A DNA stretch of 64,000 nucleotides from Syncephalastrum monosporum B8922 (lineage: Eukaryota > Mucoromycota > Mucoromycetes > Mucorales > Syncephalastraceae): NCBI GenBank assembly GCA_000697355.1, contig JNEN01000751.1, forward strand, positions 1-64,000. Direction: 5' to 3'. Within the stretch, counting starts at the first letter, position 1. Each line of letters starts with the position of its first letter. The notes beneath the pieces were generated by a model, which ran no database searches, was not told the DNA's origin, and saw only the letters and a list, made by a program, of their open reading frames with translations. Shown here piece after piece: positions 1 to 11,050 of the stretch. The position numbers were made by a program, and so were the translations under genes.

Positions 1-529
1 CGCGTAGTTATGATCGCCCCATTCACGAGTGTTCTAAAGTTGGATGCAAGCATCTTGATATGTTTCCGACCCTATCTCCCATAGCACGCAAGCGCATGAT
101 ATATTCAGAAGCGTTGTCATGATATTTATCACGAAGTATACATGGAGTCAAGCAGAGTGGCAGTATCTCACATGAATAGAAACAAGATATTCCCCCACCC
201 AACGCCAAGATTCATCAGCATTCCTTTTGTACATCTATGCAAACGTGTCTTGATACATGTTATTATGGAGAATGAGGAATTGCGGCAATATGTAGGAAAT
301 TAAGAGATGCACCGTCAGATATCTTGATGTTTCTGGTGAGTTGTGTCGGCAGGATCGTCTTGCTGCTGGTCTGACCAACTGAACTTGCTTGCGACGGATA
401 CATAGAAACACAACTGTCGCTTGTGGCGTGTTGAAACCATGCGGTTCATGCGCCCGTAAGACTGTTTATGCTATAAATAAGGCAAAAGAACAGAAAAGAA
501 AAAAAAGGTCAAGCACAATTCAACCAGTG
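1..529. repeat. Left copy of ~0.53-kb direct repeat (cut by window edge)
   Basis: Near-identical to 2557-3154. The left edge is cut by the window start, so the true boundary is unknown. Relative to the right copy it lacks two segments: about 42 bp near 397 (flanked in the right copy by a repeated gcgacgga) and about 29 bp near 464. Similarity ends about 529, just after the caagcacaat stretch. Both copies contain short minus-strand open frames (23-208 here) that match no family I recognise. The pair could be terminal repeats of a composite element or a local segmental duplication; TG...CA ends typical of LTRs were not seen. Confidence 0.85.
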
Positions 530-884
530 CCAGACGGACTGCCTATACCTCGAGGGTGGGGATGTAACCAGCGCCAGGATTGCGGATTCTGACACGCGGG
601 TCAGCCGAGAGCCAAGCAGTGAGGCGACACGCTCTTCCAAGAGACCGATACCAGCCAAGAGGGTTTCGACAAGGACTTCAGTATCCACACGCAAATTGAA
701 TGACGGTAATATCCGCTGTAAGTCAACCTTTCGGCATAACCAACTCTTTGATGATATGAATGCACTGGTGCAAGTGACACTACAACAACAACAAAAAAAA
801 AAAAAACCACATCAGTGAATGCATTGTATCTGTAATGTATACTTCCTGTGCTTCCAAGGAATAATCAGTATGCAAGAGACAAAG

Positions 885-1528
885 CTTATCCTCCCACTGC
901 TGCAAGCATTTCGTTGAACTTGAAGAAAAAATGCAAGCTAGGCGATTGTCGTTGGCACAGGATTACCAACCAAGTGGGGACCGAATAAGCTGGCGGGTGG
1001 CTGATCATCCGTATTCCAATCCTGGACGATACAGCCTTCCCGTTTGTCGAGCTCTTTCTTCAACAGAGCCCCAAGCCAGTTCTCTTGCGATCTCCAGACG
1101 ACAAGGCTTATCCTCCCACTGCTGCAAGCATTTCGTTGAACTTGAAGAAAAAATGCAAGCTAGGCGATTGTCGTTGGCACAGGATTACCAACCAAGTGGG
1201 GACCGAATAAGCTGGCGGGTGGCTGATCATCCGTATTCCAATCCTGTGACGATACAGCCTTACCGTTTGTCGAGCTCTTTCTTCAACAGAGCTCCAAGCC
1301 AGTTCTCTTGCGATCTCCAGACGACAAGGCTTATCCTCCCACTGCTGCAAGCATTTCGTTGAACTTGAAGAAAAAATGCAAGCTAGGCGATTGTCGTTGG
1401 CACAGGATTACCAACCAAGTGGGGACCGAATAAGCTGGCGGGTGGCTGATCATCCGTGTTCCAATCCTGTGACGATGCAGCCTTACCGTTTGTCGAGCTC
1501 TTTCTTCAACAGAGCTCCAAGCCAGTTC
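885..1528. repeat. 222/223-bp tandem repeat, three copies
   Basis: Three head-to-tail copies start at 885, 1107 and 1330 with the same cttatcctcccactgctgc opening; the third is truncated at about 1528. Copies differ by a few substitutions and a 1-bp indel, so they are recent. Copies 1 and 2 are in frame with each other on the plus strand and read open through both units (931-1362), but the protein resembles nothing I know. It lies immediately downstream of the transposase relic (minus-strand sense), so it may be an amplified piece of the element's 3' region. Confidence 0.9.
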
Positions 1529-1579
1529 GAAAGGAGATGCGGTGAAAAAACAAATCACGGAAGGATTCCGTTTATGAAT

Positions 1580-2446
1580 TTCCAAAAACGGTATTGATCG
1601 GTGGGACGCGAAAATAAGGACATTTATTTTAAACTGCATTTCGCAGTATGTCTTGCTGCTCTTTGCCACTGCCCAGAATTGTTCTGTCGAATTAAGCTCA
1701 GGAGAGCAAGTAGGAAGAAAGACACATCTGGTCCTCGGTATTCAATATATTTCTTCATCTTTTCATGCGCGTGGATCGGTGCATCATCCATGACAATATA
1801 GTGACCTTTCATGTGAGGATACAAATCAATTTTTAAAAAACTCATGTACGAATGACTTGTTACCGTTCTTGAACTCACATATCCATTGGCCTTTCTCTCT
1901 TCATAAGCCTGGGTTATTCATTCCAACTGTACAAATCTGAAGCAGAAGTAGCGCCCGATATTGATGTTGTTGTTTGCTCTTGTAGTAGGTCTGATAATAA
2001 CGGCACTCGTACCTTTTTTGGGCCAAGGCTTGGAGCTTTTATATATTACTATCGAAAGCAGATTTGTCGAGACACACAATTCGTCAGAAAGTTCGCTTTT
2101 GTGTTTTTCCAGTTACAAACCTAGTTGTATCGTTCCTGGGCTTTTGCTGGGCTTTTTGTTTCGATAGAAGGAAGTTGACCTTTTCAAAAAAAAAAAGTTT
2201 GCCTTCACTTATCATAAATTTGTGAATAGTGCTATGCAAGATTCTCGGATTGTTGAATCGACTGAACAAATAATCGGTCACTTCGACAGCAGAAGCAGAG
2301 GGATTAGCATCGATGAAGCCGGCAACGGCCGTTTTATGCTCTTCGCTCAAGACGCATTCACGGCCGATTTCCTTACAAGTCTCAACAATGCTATTAGGAC
2401 ATGCATGGTACTGCCTTACCCATCTCTGAATAGCTCGAATGTGCAT
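1580..2446 (-). pseudogene. Decayed Tc1/mariner-like (DDE) transposase
   Basis: Pieces of a DDE transposase of the Tc1/mariner-IS630 type can be read on the minus strand in several frames. From 2446 there is an N-terminal helix-turn-helix-like part (IRAIQRWVRQY, then LSEEHKTAVAGFID). A first catalytic-Asp block CLDKSAFDSN lies near 2050-2085, a second block GHYIVMDDAPIH near 1790-1810, and the terminal block CSPELNSTEQFWAV near 1645-1700. Each block needs a frame change to join the next, with at least one in-frame stop, so the gene is dead. The three acidic residues of the DDE triad remain visible. Inverted terminal repeats were not identified. The family assignment is firm; the exact clade is not. 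Confidence 0.8.
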
Positions 2447-2556
2447 TGTCTAGGTAAAATGCTCTCATATCATGCTGAAATCGCACAGTACGTAGTGGAG
2501 CTTATCCAAAAGGAGACATGCTGTTCATCACTTCAGTGATTTTCGAGGACAGGCGA

Positions 2557-3154
2557 CGCGTAGTTATGATCGCCCCATTCACGAGTGTTCTAAAGTTGGA
2601 TGCAAGCATCTTGATATGTTTCCGACCCTATCTCCCATAGCACGCAAGCGCATGACATATTCAGAAGCGTTGTCATGATATTTATCACGAAGTATACATG
2701 GAGTCAAGCAGAGTGGCAGTATCTCACATGAATAGAAACAAGATATTCCCCCACCCAACGCCAAGATTCATCAGCATTCCTTTTGTACATCTATGCAAAC
2801 GTGTCTTGATACATGTTATTATGGAGAATGAGGAATTGCGGCAATATGTAGGAAATCAAGAGATGCACCGTCAAATATCTTGATGTGTCTGGTGAGTTGT
2901 GTCGGCAGGATCGTCTTGTTGCTGGTCTGACCAACTGAATTTGCTTGCGACGGAGGAGCCAAAGTATAGAACAAAGAAAACACAGACAGCGACGGATACA
3001 TAGAAACACAACTGTCGCTTGTGGCGTGTTGAAACCATGCGGTTCATGCGCCCATAAGACTGTTTCAGGGTTTGGCCGAGCCCGCCAAATGCATTATGCT
3101 ATAAATAAGGCAAAAGAACAGAAAAGAAAAAAAAATGGTCAAGCACAATCCACC
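2557..3154. repeat. Right copy of direct repeat (~0.60 kb, fuller copy)
   Basis: Begins with the same cgcgtagttatgatcgcccc as window position 1 and stays nearly identical until about 3154. It carries the ~42-bp and ~29-bp segments missing from the left copy, so it is probably closer to the ancestral form. Short open frames occur on both strands (for example minus 2579-2764, plus 2698-2883) but none is recognisable. Together with the left copy it brackets the transposase relic and the tandem repeat. Confidence 0.85.
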
Positions 3155-3593
3155 AGTACAGAGACTTGGCACGACTTACAGCGTCATCCAGGTGGCGGTC
3201 TTGCTCTGTGACGTCTTGATGCATGTCAATAGTAATCTACGACCTGTGTGAGCTGGCACGACCTGATCACAGAAGAAAAAAGACGAGATGCTTACGTTCT
3301 TCAAGGCCGAGAGCTTGGATCCAAGTTCGTTCATCCGCACATCGTTCTGCTGCTCAAAAACATAGCCGCTGCTGCTGTTGTCAGACTGGTTCTTAGATGC
3401 CTCTCCCCGGTTGGACCTGTGGAATGTGAGTCCATGGAGCGTACGCTTTGGAGGGTGCAGATTTACCACATGGCACGGCAAAAGGGGAGCGCGGTGTAAG
3501 TGGAAGACGGAGCTTATTCGGCCCACTCGAGATATGCATTTAAGAAATTGTAAGGGTATCTGCATTTTATTAGAGTCTGCCATAGCTCTTGTA
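3155..3593. other. Intergenic, no gene seen
   Basis: Unique sequence between the repeat and the 3' end of MRC1. The minus-strand open frame here continues from an alternative frame of the MRC1 C-terminus and has no recognisable similarity. Confidence 0.5.
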
Positions 3594-6047
3594 TTATAGT
3601 AGCTCTTGCGCCAGATCATCAAACAGAGCATTCATGTCTTGTATGCCATCATCGTAATCGTCCTCTTCCTCCGATTCCGAGCGTAGGGGTGCATGGTCAG
3701 ACAGGGCCGCCGCGTGCTCGTCCTCTTCCTCCGAAGCGTCGCCCGCGTCCTCCTCGCCGTCGCTGATCTGTATCCGCTCTGTATCCTGCTGCAAAAGAGG
3801 ATCTCCGGCTTTGGCAAAGGCGGCCGTCTGAGGGTTATTGGAGAGAGCTGTGAGCGGATCCCCGTGAGCATCGATCATCTTGCGTCGCCTTTCGGCCGCA
3901 GCACGTCGCACTGCACGCAAGTCGTTCTCGTCGTCGTCAAAGAAATCATAGTCGTCTAGCATGAAGCCTGCCGCCTCCGCCGCGCGCCGACGTCGCAGAC
4001 CACCGCTCATGATATCTTTCATCAGCCTGTCCACCATGTGCTTGTCGGATTCAGCCAGATGCGCATTCAGGGCCGCACGCAGACCGGCCTCGTCCACATT
4101 CTCGTCGGTCTTGTCCACGAGCATGCCATCTTGCTCAAACTTGTCCAGGTCTTCCTCGTCACTGTTCTCATCGGCACCGCCCACACCAAAGAATTCATCC
4201 TCGGACTCCTCGGCTTCGGCGTCAAAGTACGCATTCTTCTTTTTCTTTTGACCGCTGGGTGCGCCGTCTGTGGGCTCGTTGGATGCAGACGCGCGTCGCT
4301 TCTTCTGTGCCTCCTTCTCTTGCTCATTTTCACCTTTCTTTTCATCGTCGTCGTCTTCTTCGTCCAATACGGCCAGTTTGCGCTTGCGCCTCCTCTGTGT
4401 ATTTTGAATATTATCCTCGTCATCTGTATCGTTGTTCTTGTTTCCAGCCTCCTCAGTCGCGTGCTCGTTATCGTCGTCATCTTCGTTTTCCGATAGGTCA
4501 CCCAGGTCACCGTCTTCGTCACTAGATGATACGCTGGAAGAGACCCCTGACTCGGGAGCGTCCTCGATCTCGTCCTCATCCTCGTCCTCGTTGTCGTCGC
4601 TTTCGCCAGACAGCACTAGCTGCTCTTCATCGTCTTGCATCGCAGGTGCCTTCTTCGGCTGCTTGGGCTCAAAGTGCTGGCGGACCTGGAGCTCCATCAT
4701 TCTGGCTTGCTTTTCCCTTTCCACCTACAGTAAAATATATGAGTAACGCGTTTTTCCTTTAATCCTTTTTTTTTATATTATAAAGACAATGCATACCTGT
4801 TTCTCGGCCAGCTCTCGAGCGGAAGAGTAATCGCCCCGTGCTTTGGCTTTCGCTTCGGCTTCAATGCGTCGCTCCAGCGCCTGTTGAGACACGCGGTCGC
4901 GTAACAAGGCGTTCAAGTCGCGAAGGCTCATGTGCTTGACCCGCTTAGGTGAGGGTGCTAGTTTGGACCAGGGCGATCGAAATTGCTCCGGCGAGGGTAC
5001 AATTCTGCGCGGGCTGGGGCGATTGATGATTTCGAGTTCGTCATCATCATCCGGGATAGGAGGACGCTTGTCTTTGGGAGGCGGTGGCGTTGTGCTACAA
5101 ACAGATACGAATATGAATATGTCGCGTTGGGATAAAGGGGAGAAAGAAAGAGAGAGATATGGGCGGGGCATGACTTACAGCATGGGTTCAGGTGAGGGTT
5201 CCCTGTCCTCGTGCGCCTGCTCGGTTGGTTGCTCCTCACGCTGTTTGACCTTTTCTACCAGGTCACGGATGGCAAATGTACTGTAACGCGGAACAAGCTC
5301 GGCAGCGGCAGTACGTGCCAGACGCTGGTTTTCGCGATGCATCTCTTTCAGGGCCTTGACGGACGCTGCACGAGGCCGTTTCGGCTGGGTCTCCGTGTCT
5401 TTGTTACGGACACGACGCTGGCGTGGCCGCGTGGGCGTAGCCAGTGCATCTTGCTCTGCTTCGTCGTCGCTGCTGGAGCCGCTGTCGCTTCCGCTATCGT
5501 TTTGTTCCAGGAAATTGACACGACGCCGGCGTGCAGGCGCATCCAGAATGTCGCTTGCACGGATGCGTTTGGTGCGACGCGCAGTAGGCGAAGCCATAAC
5601 TTGGTCGTTGTTATCGTCGTGATGACCTATCAGACGGCTTCTTTCGAGAGGGGACGCATTGCGGTTCGCCTCCAAGACGTCTTGCACGGCTTTGGAAGTG
5701 GCGGCAGCGGGTGTCCGGAACAAAACAGCATCGGGATCTTCATCGCTACTGCTGCTTTCACTGGCGTCGTCGGCCTTGGATGGACGCGAATGGCGCATCA
5801 AGCGTCGGATGCCTGCAGACAGGTTGAGGTTGTCGATCCCAGGGCGTACTTGGTCCAGCAAGTCATCGTCGTCCTCCGAGTCAGAGGGGAGCATCGAGGT
5901 CGAAGCCGCCACAGGCATGGCTGCTTTGGCTGGTGATTGTGCAGGTGAATCACCAGCAGGATGAGGCGTCGATGGCGACTTTGCGTCGTTTCTTGTAACC
6001 GCGTCCTTGGCAGGCGGCAGTGCGGCGGATTCCTCGCTGACTTCCAT
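3594..6047 (-). CDS. MRC1: Mrc1/claspin-like replication checkpoint mediator
   Basis: Mrc1/claspin travels with the replisome, couples helicase to polymerase and passes ATR-type signals to the checkpoint effector kinase. Three exons fit: 5179-6047, 4797-5094 and 3594-4724, giving about 765 aa. The C-terminal exon holds the MRC1-like domain: an acidic EESEDEFFGVGGADENSDEE block, then the conserved KHMVDRLMKDIMSGGLRRRR helix and the LDDYDFFDDDENDLRAVRR stretch. The rest is acidic, low-complexity and charged, with a helix rich in Arg/Ala at residues ~360-390, as in the family. Only about three SQ/TQ sites are visible (TETQ, RVSQQ, NTQRR), far fewer than in yeast Mrc1, and the protein is shorter than the usual 1000+ aa. 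The start ATG at 6047 is the first in the frame. The domain match makes the identity fairly secure; the checkpoint role is inferred from the family. Confidence 0.85.
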
Positions 6048-6866
6048 CGTGGGCGCGTGAATGCTTGCAAAGGACGAGAAAAAAAAAAATTAAAATGAGG
6101 AACGCGCTCAAAATTCGAAGCGCGACCTGGACGCGTCAAATTTCCCAAGGAGGTAGAACAATGCGCGCTGTCCACTTGAGTACGTTGAGCCCCTATTTGC
6201 TGAAAATTCTGTTTTATCCATAGACAAGATGTAGTATTTCACGCGCAGAGCTACTACTGTTTGCAACCAATCCATGCATTCTGCAGTATTTTCTTTATCA
6301 TAACCGATTCAGATGGGTCGATTCCTCTGCCACAGGTCAAGGCTTGTTTACAGGCTCGGCAAAGAGAGCCGCTGGATTGTCTTACAAGTCGATAAATTCT
6401 GCGATCGCATTTGTCTTCCACCACGGCGGATCATCCAAATACACAGTTAGCGAGACCCGTCATCAGAAATTGGCCCATGATTTCGTTGGTGACCCACCCT
6501 GATACACTATCACACTCTCGCACGCAATATCAGGGAAAGCTGATCGTTAAAATACGAGCTTCAAAATACCCACATTGTATTTCTTTTGGTATCAAAAGGG
6601 AGGAAGAGAAAGAAAAAAAGGGGGGAAACGGTCTCTGTACAACTGATAGGGTGTGGGTGGTATCGAGATAAACCCCAGACCCATACCAGCATGCGAGTGT
6701 ACTTTTTTGGGGAGTGGGGTGGGCAAGTGCTGTAAGAGTAAAAGAAGAAACAAGAAGAGAAAAAGAGATCTGTGGGGGAGATGACTGGAATAATAACTGG
6801 AAAGCGGTAGAGGAGAGAGCGGGAGAGATACAGACAAGGAGGAAGACGGAAAACGGTCGGAGGTGT
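6048..6866. other. Intergenic between MRC1 and UAP1
   Basis: Contains the MRC1 5' region on the minus strand and the UAP1 3' region. Positions about 6595-6850 are strongly purine-rich on the plus strand (GAGA/AAAG runs), i.e. a pyrimidine-rich 3' UTR for UAP1. No gene seen. Confidence 0.5.
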
Positions 6867-8564
6867 TTACTTGGCAGCGCGGATCAGATCCTCACGGGTC
6901 TCAATAATGGCTGGGGCATGGATGGTCTTGCCCTCGACAATTTCGCGCAGACCTTCACCGGCGTAAGACACCCAAGGGGAGATCTCAAACTGCAGTTTCT
7001 CAAAGTCATCCGCATTGTCACCCACCACCTTGCCACCCGCAGCCTCGATGAAGCGGACATGCTGAGCAATGATATCACGTCGGGAAGTCTCAGGGCAGTC
7101 CGAGCCGGAACCGGGCGCGTTCTTCAAGGGCGAGAACTCCTCCTTGCGGTCGACCTCCAGCACACTGAAGCGTTCGGCAAAGGGGAAGACGTCGAACACG
7201 AAGCACTCGAGCTTCATGCCGCTGTTAGCCTTGGGGGTGATCTGCTCACCAGTCTCGAGGTCGGTGTACTTGATCTTCTTCTTGGCGATGTGGTACTCGA
7301 GGTCGGCAGCGAAGGAGGGGACGCGCTCCAGGAAAGCAGTCGAGAAGAAATGGTTGACAATGTTGGCGGCACCAAACATGAGCGAACCGTCTGGGTGGCG
7401 CTTCTCGGACACCTCCTTGGAGATCTCCGAGTATTCGACAACACCGTAGCGGCCGTTGCGGAGACACACGACACCGACAGGCTCTTCGGGCGCAGCCTTG
7501 GCAGCGACCTTGACACCACAGTCCGTCTGCTTGGACACACAGTAGCCAATGAAGGCAGGGTCAGCGACGCGTGCCAGGCAGTTGTCCACACAGTAGCAGT
7601 GCATGTACTCGACGCCACGCTCTCGGAGCGATTCAATCACTCCCGTGTTCTGCACTGCGGTGTAAATACCGCCGTTGCCATCAGGGGCAATGGCCACCTA
7701 ATCACAAACATCAGCCCATTGCCCTTTTTTTTATCTCACTTCACGACTCTTTTTTTTTCCTTTCAGAAGAAGGGTGAAACATACCTTGCTCTTAGATTCG
7801 AGGATGATCTTACCATCCATGGTCAAGCAGGGAAGAGTACCTATTTGTGATGAAAAGGGTCAGATGAGGCTGCAAGTGGAAGGAGGGGGTACGCATTGTT
7901 TGTTTGTGTATCCATATGTATATGTATGTTTACCTTGTTTGAAAAAGATGATGTTCTTCTCCTGGACACCAAAGAAGTTGTTGGCCTTGAAGAAATCATA
8001 GGTAGCCTGGTGGGTAGGACCGGAGGTCATGATGTACCAAGGAATGATGCCCTCAACAAGATCACCCGGTTTTCTGTACTGACGAGCCAAGTCTTGCAGA
8101 CGCAGGATACGCTCGGCCTGGAGCTGGAAGAGCGACTTGCTTGAGGGCAATTGGATGTCATAGCAGCCCTTGGGGGCGCTCGAGCCCAGACGCGTTCCCT
8201 GGCCACCTGCCAACAGGATAACCGCCACCTTGCCTTGCGCAATCTGCTTCAGACCAATGGTGGTCCATTCATTGACAACATCAGGCGAGGCCTTGATGAC
8301 AGAATCCAGGACATCTTCAGGGAGGGGCTCGACCGCAGCCTCTTGGTTCTTGGCCTGCTCTTCGGCGCCCTGAATGGCCTTGGTGTAAATCTGGTTGACG
8401 CGTTCGACATCGAGGGCGGCCAGCTGGTCGTACAGCACGCGCTGCTCCTCGGACGAGAGCTCATCAAAGAAGCGGAAGACGTGGCCCTGGCCTGCGTTCT
8501 CGAAGCGGGTCTTGAGCACTTCCAGATCGGAAGGAAGAATGTCAGCGACGGTCATGATGAACAA
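6867..8564 (-). CDS. UAP1: UDP-N-acetylglucosamine pyrophosphorylase
   Basis: Makes UDP-GlcNAc from UTP and GlcNAc-1-phosphate in the cytosol, the last step before chitin, N-glycans and GPI anchors. Three exons are 7934-8564, 7785-7840 and 6867-7697; they join in frame to 505 aa, the normal length for eukaryotic UAP. The nucleotide-binding signature LLAGGQGTRLG lies at residues ~117-127, followed by SAPKGCYDI. Other family blocks are IMTSGPTH, APDGNGGIY (split by the second intron just before it), GVVCLRNGRYGVVEYSEI and KLECFVFDVFPFA. An alternative ATG three codons downstream (8555) is also plausible. The 56-nt middle exon is short but carries the conserved LPCLTMDGKIILESK. Nothing looks broken; expected to be essential because the wall is chitinous. 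Confidence 0.96.
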
Positions 8565-9000
8565 GTGGTGAGAGATGAAAAGGAAGAAGAAGGGGAAAAG
8601 TTCAATGGTGGGTGGTCTGGATTTCTATTTTAAATGCATGCACCGTGCTTCAGCAAATGAGCTGTCATCATCCCTTTTTCCCCTCTCCCCCTTCCGAGGA
8701 TCGTACTTTGAATTGAGTGACACCAATTCAACCCTAATTATAGAACCGTTATCGCTGTTCCTGATTCATTCATCGAATAGCAATTACTGGCTGGCTGACT
8801 GTGTATTTTCACTATTCTTATCCTTACTGCATGTCTTATTTTACCACGCCACACCTCTGTCTAGCTTGACTAATTATCTTTTATCTTTTTTTTTTTCTGT
8901 CGTCCGTGCCTGTCTGGCATCATTGTGTACAGTGCGTACAGAAAACTGACACATTCCATCATCAAACAGATTCATGTATCACATCCAACAAATAAGCTTT
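8565..9000. other. UAP1 upstream region
   Basis: Minus-strand promoter side of UAP1. AT-rich with poly-T tracts (about 8880-8896). Plus-strand open frames here are low-complexity and not credible. No other feature seen. Confidence 0.4.
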
Positions 9001-10072
9001 TTATGTTCCTTGGTAATTCCATTCATCAACCGTCAATTTACCTCTCATCCATCGAACGGGTCCTTTTTGGTATTCTGCTGCATTGTGACTGTGCTGAGCC
9101 CACCTTGATTGCAGGTCTGTTCTCGAAATAGCAATAGACTACATGTCAGACCGAATAACCGAAGCACTTACATATCCCTTGTTCTGCTTCTTTGAGATTC
9201 TCCTCTCGAAACGCCAAATCATCAGGAAAAATCACTTGCACGACACGATCACTTGGATCGATCATTACTATAGTAGTAAGCATAGGATAGTGTACGATAG
9301 ATAGCATCAGGTGTGGGGAGGGGGGAGAGAATCACAAAGACCCCCCTCTGCTCGAATTCAAGCCTTGTCACTCTGGACAGATATGCCGTGATGCGAACGC
9401 GCACTGTTCGATAATGATACGGTCATACATACAAAGACCATCACAGGTTTTCACGATCGTGATCATGCGTACCATTCCGTACACGTGTAAATGTCTGTGG
9501 AGTCTTTTCAACGTGGCTCTCGGGTAGTGCACGGGTCTCGCTTTCTGCCCGTGCACGTGCATTATGCTGCCCCGGGCCAGCCAAATACAGTAGTCGACAT
9601 GAAGCATTTATCACGGACTTCCAATTGACCGCATTAACATCAAGCCTTGCTCAGAATAAAAAGAAACACGTTTGCGGATTTATAAATACAGCCCAAAACA
9701 TGATACTACGAGCCTCCATTAAGCGCCTCAGCTGTCGTGAATCTGAACTACCATGTTGAGCTGCATGAGTTGATTTGTCATACTCCGGGGTGTATTCTTT
9801 TACGACTCGTTCTGTCAAAATAATGGTATTATCGAAAAAGTATATGATTTTAAACCGGTAGTAGTAGCCCGTAGTACGCGCCTACGGTGCATACAATACG
9901 GTATGCGTTCTTTCAATGTCTCCAGACAGTATAGACTCACGCGCTTAAATTTGGCAATGGCTCTGGCACCTAAAAGAAAATAACTGATGAGCTCCATCAA
10001 CAGGCGCTCTTGCATATGTATATAGAAATGCACAAAGTAAAGGCGACCATCCACGGCGATGGAAACAGACAT
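9001..10072 (-). CDS. Possible unrecognised spliced gene
   Basis: Several stop-free segments with good splice signals line up on the minus strand, though no family is recognised. Segment 9941-10072 starts with ATG (MSVSIAVDGRLYF) and ends at a GTGAGT donor in phase 0. Segment 9728-9796 follows a possible AAG acceptor (NTPRSMTNQLMQLN). A long open stretch lies at about 9473-9650 (LYLAGPGQHNARARAE) and ends at a GTACGC donor. Segment 9172-9267 follows a CTATAG acceptor (MIDPSDRVVQVIFPDD) and ends at GTAAGT. Segment 9001-9116 closes with a stop (VRWMRGKLTVDEWNYQGT). The last two join in phase across a 55-bp intron. Not all junctions agree, so this may be one gene, two small genes, or a decayed one. 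Exons given here are a proposal only. Confidence 0.3.
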
Positions 10073-11050
10073 TTTATACGTCGTCAAAAAAAGCTCTTTA
10101 CATCAAAACGTTTCACGCATATAACAAAACGTACATAAGCGTGCGGTCTATACACGGGGGATGCTAATTTTATAGCAATACTATACAGAACCCATGCCTG
10201 CATATGATCTAAGCTAAGTCTATTGAGAGACATATATGCGCCTAGATATTGTATACGTCTTGGTTAGAACTCAGCTCGTGAATGATAAACATTGAAAACT
10301 ACACCTTCATACCCCGTGTGAATTCTGATTATCTCCTGGTACACACAAGAACAAAGGATCTCGATCATCGAAAACAATCACAAAAGTGTTACCCAGCGTA
10401 TTAGCGAAACAAAAAGAGGTTTATGGCACTCAACCTTTCCCTTCTTTACGCACATAGCTCAATTAAAGTAGCGCATCAAGGCTTCTTTCAAAACAGCCGT
10501 GAGTTTAACATAGTAAAAAAAGTTCAGAGTATAAAAAGTACTGTTTAGAGGCCTTATGGATATGCAGCCATGTCCACTGCTTTCCAATGAAGGCAAAAAA
10601 GGTGCCAGTCGTCGGGCAGCACTGTGCGTACGACTGCAGATTTGGTACTGATCTCAACTTCATAGATATGCCTAATGCGCTGTGAAATTGCGACCCCGCA
10701 AATCATGGTTGAAGACATCCTGAGTCACTGTGAACCATCGTATGCTAAAAGGACGAGAAGGAGAATATACCTCAGAGTACTGCTGATATGTGTGTCTGTC
10801 AACGTGCACTCTCTGGAGATGTACCCATGAGATTCATGACGTCCTTTCGGTGCGAGATGACGTTATTCTATATTCCATGTGCTGTAAGAAAATCCCAAAT
10901 CAGTTTTTATACTTTTGCGCCTTGTGAAAACATTTACCCGCTCTATCCTAAAAAGGAAAACCTTAAATGCAAAAGTGGAGGGTTTTCTGCCTATTTTTTC
11001 CGTCTCCTTTTCCTTCTCGTTCTCTCAAGGACATACACAGATATACGCTC
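10073..11050. other. Intergenic before the MFS pair
   Basis: AT-rich sequence with no convincing coding frame on either strand. It includes the promoter of the first MFS gene; a pyrimidine-rich run (tccttttccttctcgttctc) lies about 25-45 bp before that start codon. Confidence 0.4.

Noticed and set aside
1..3154. LTR retrotransposon
   Set aside because: Direct repeats of suitable size exist, but no TG...CA ends, primer-binding site, gag or reverse transcriptase sequence was found; the only coding relic is a DDE DNA transposase.
3176..3631. 151-codon minus-strand frame at the MRC1 3' end
   Set aside because: It begins in an alternative frame of the MRC1 C-terminus and has no similarity; MRC1's own stop lies at 3594.
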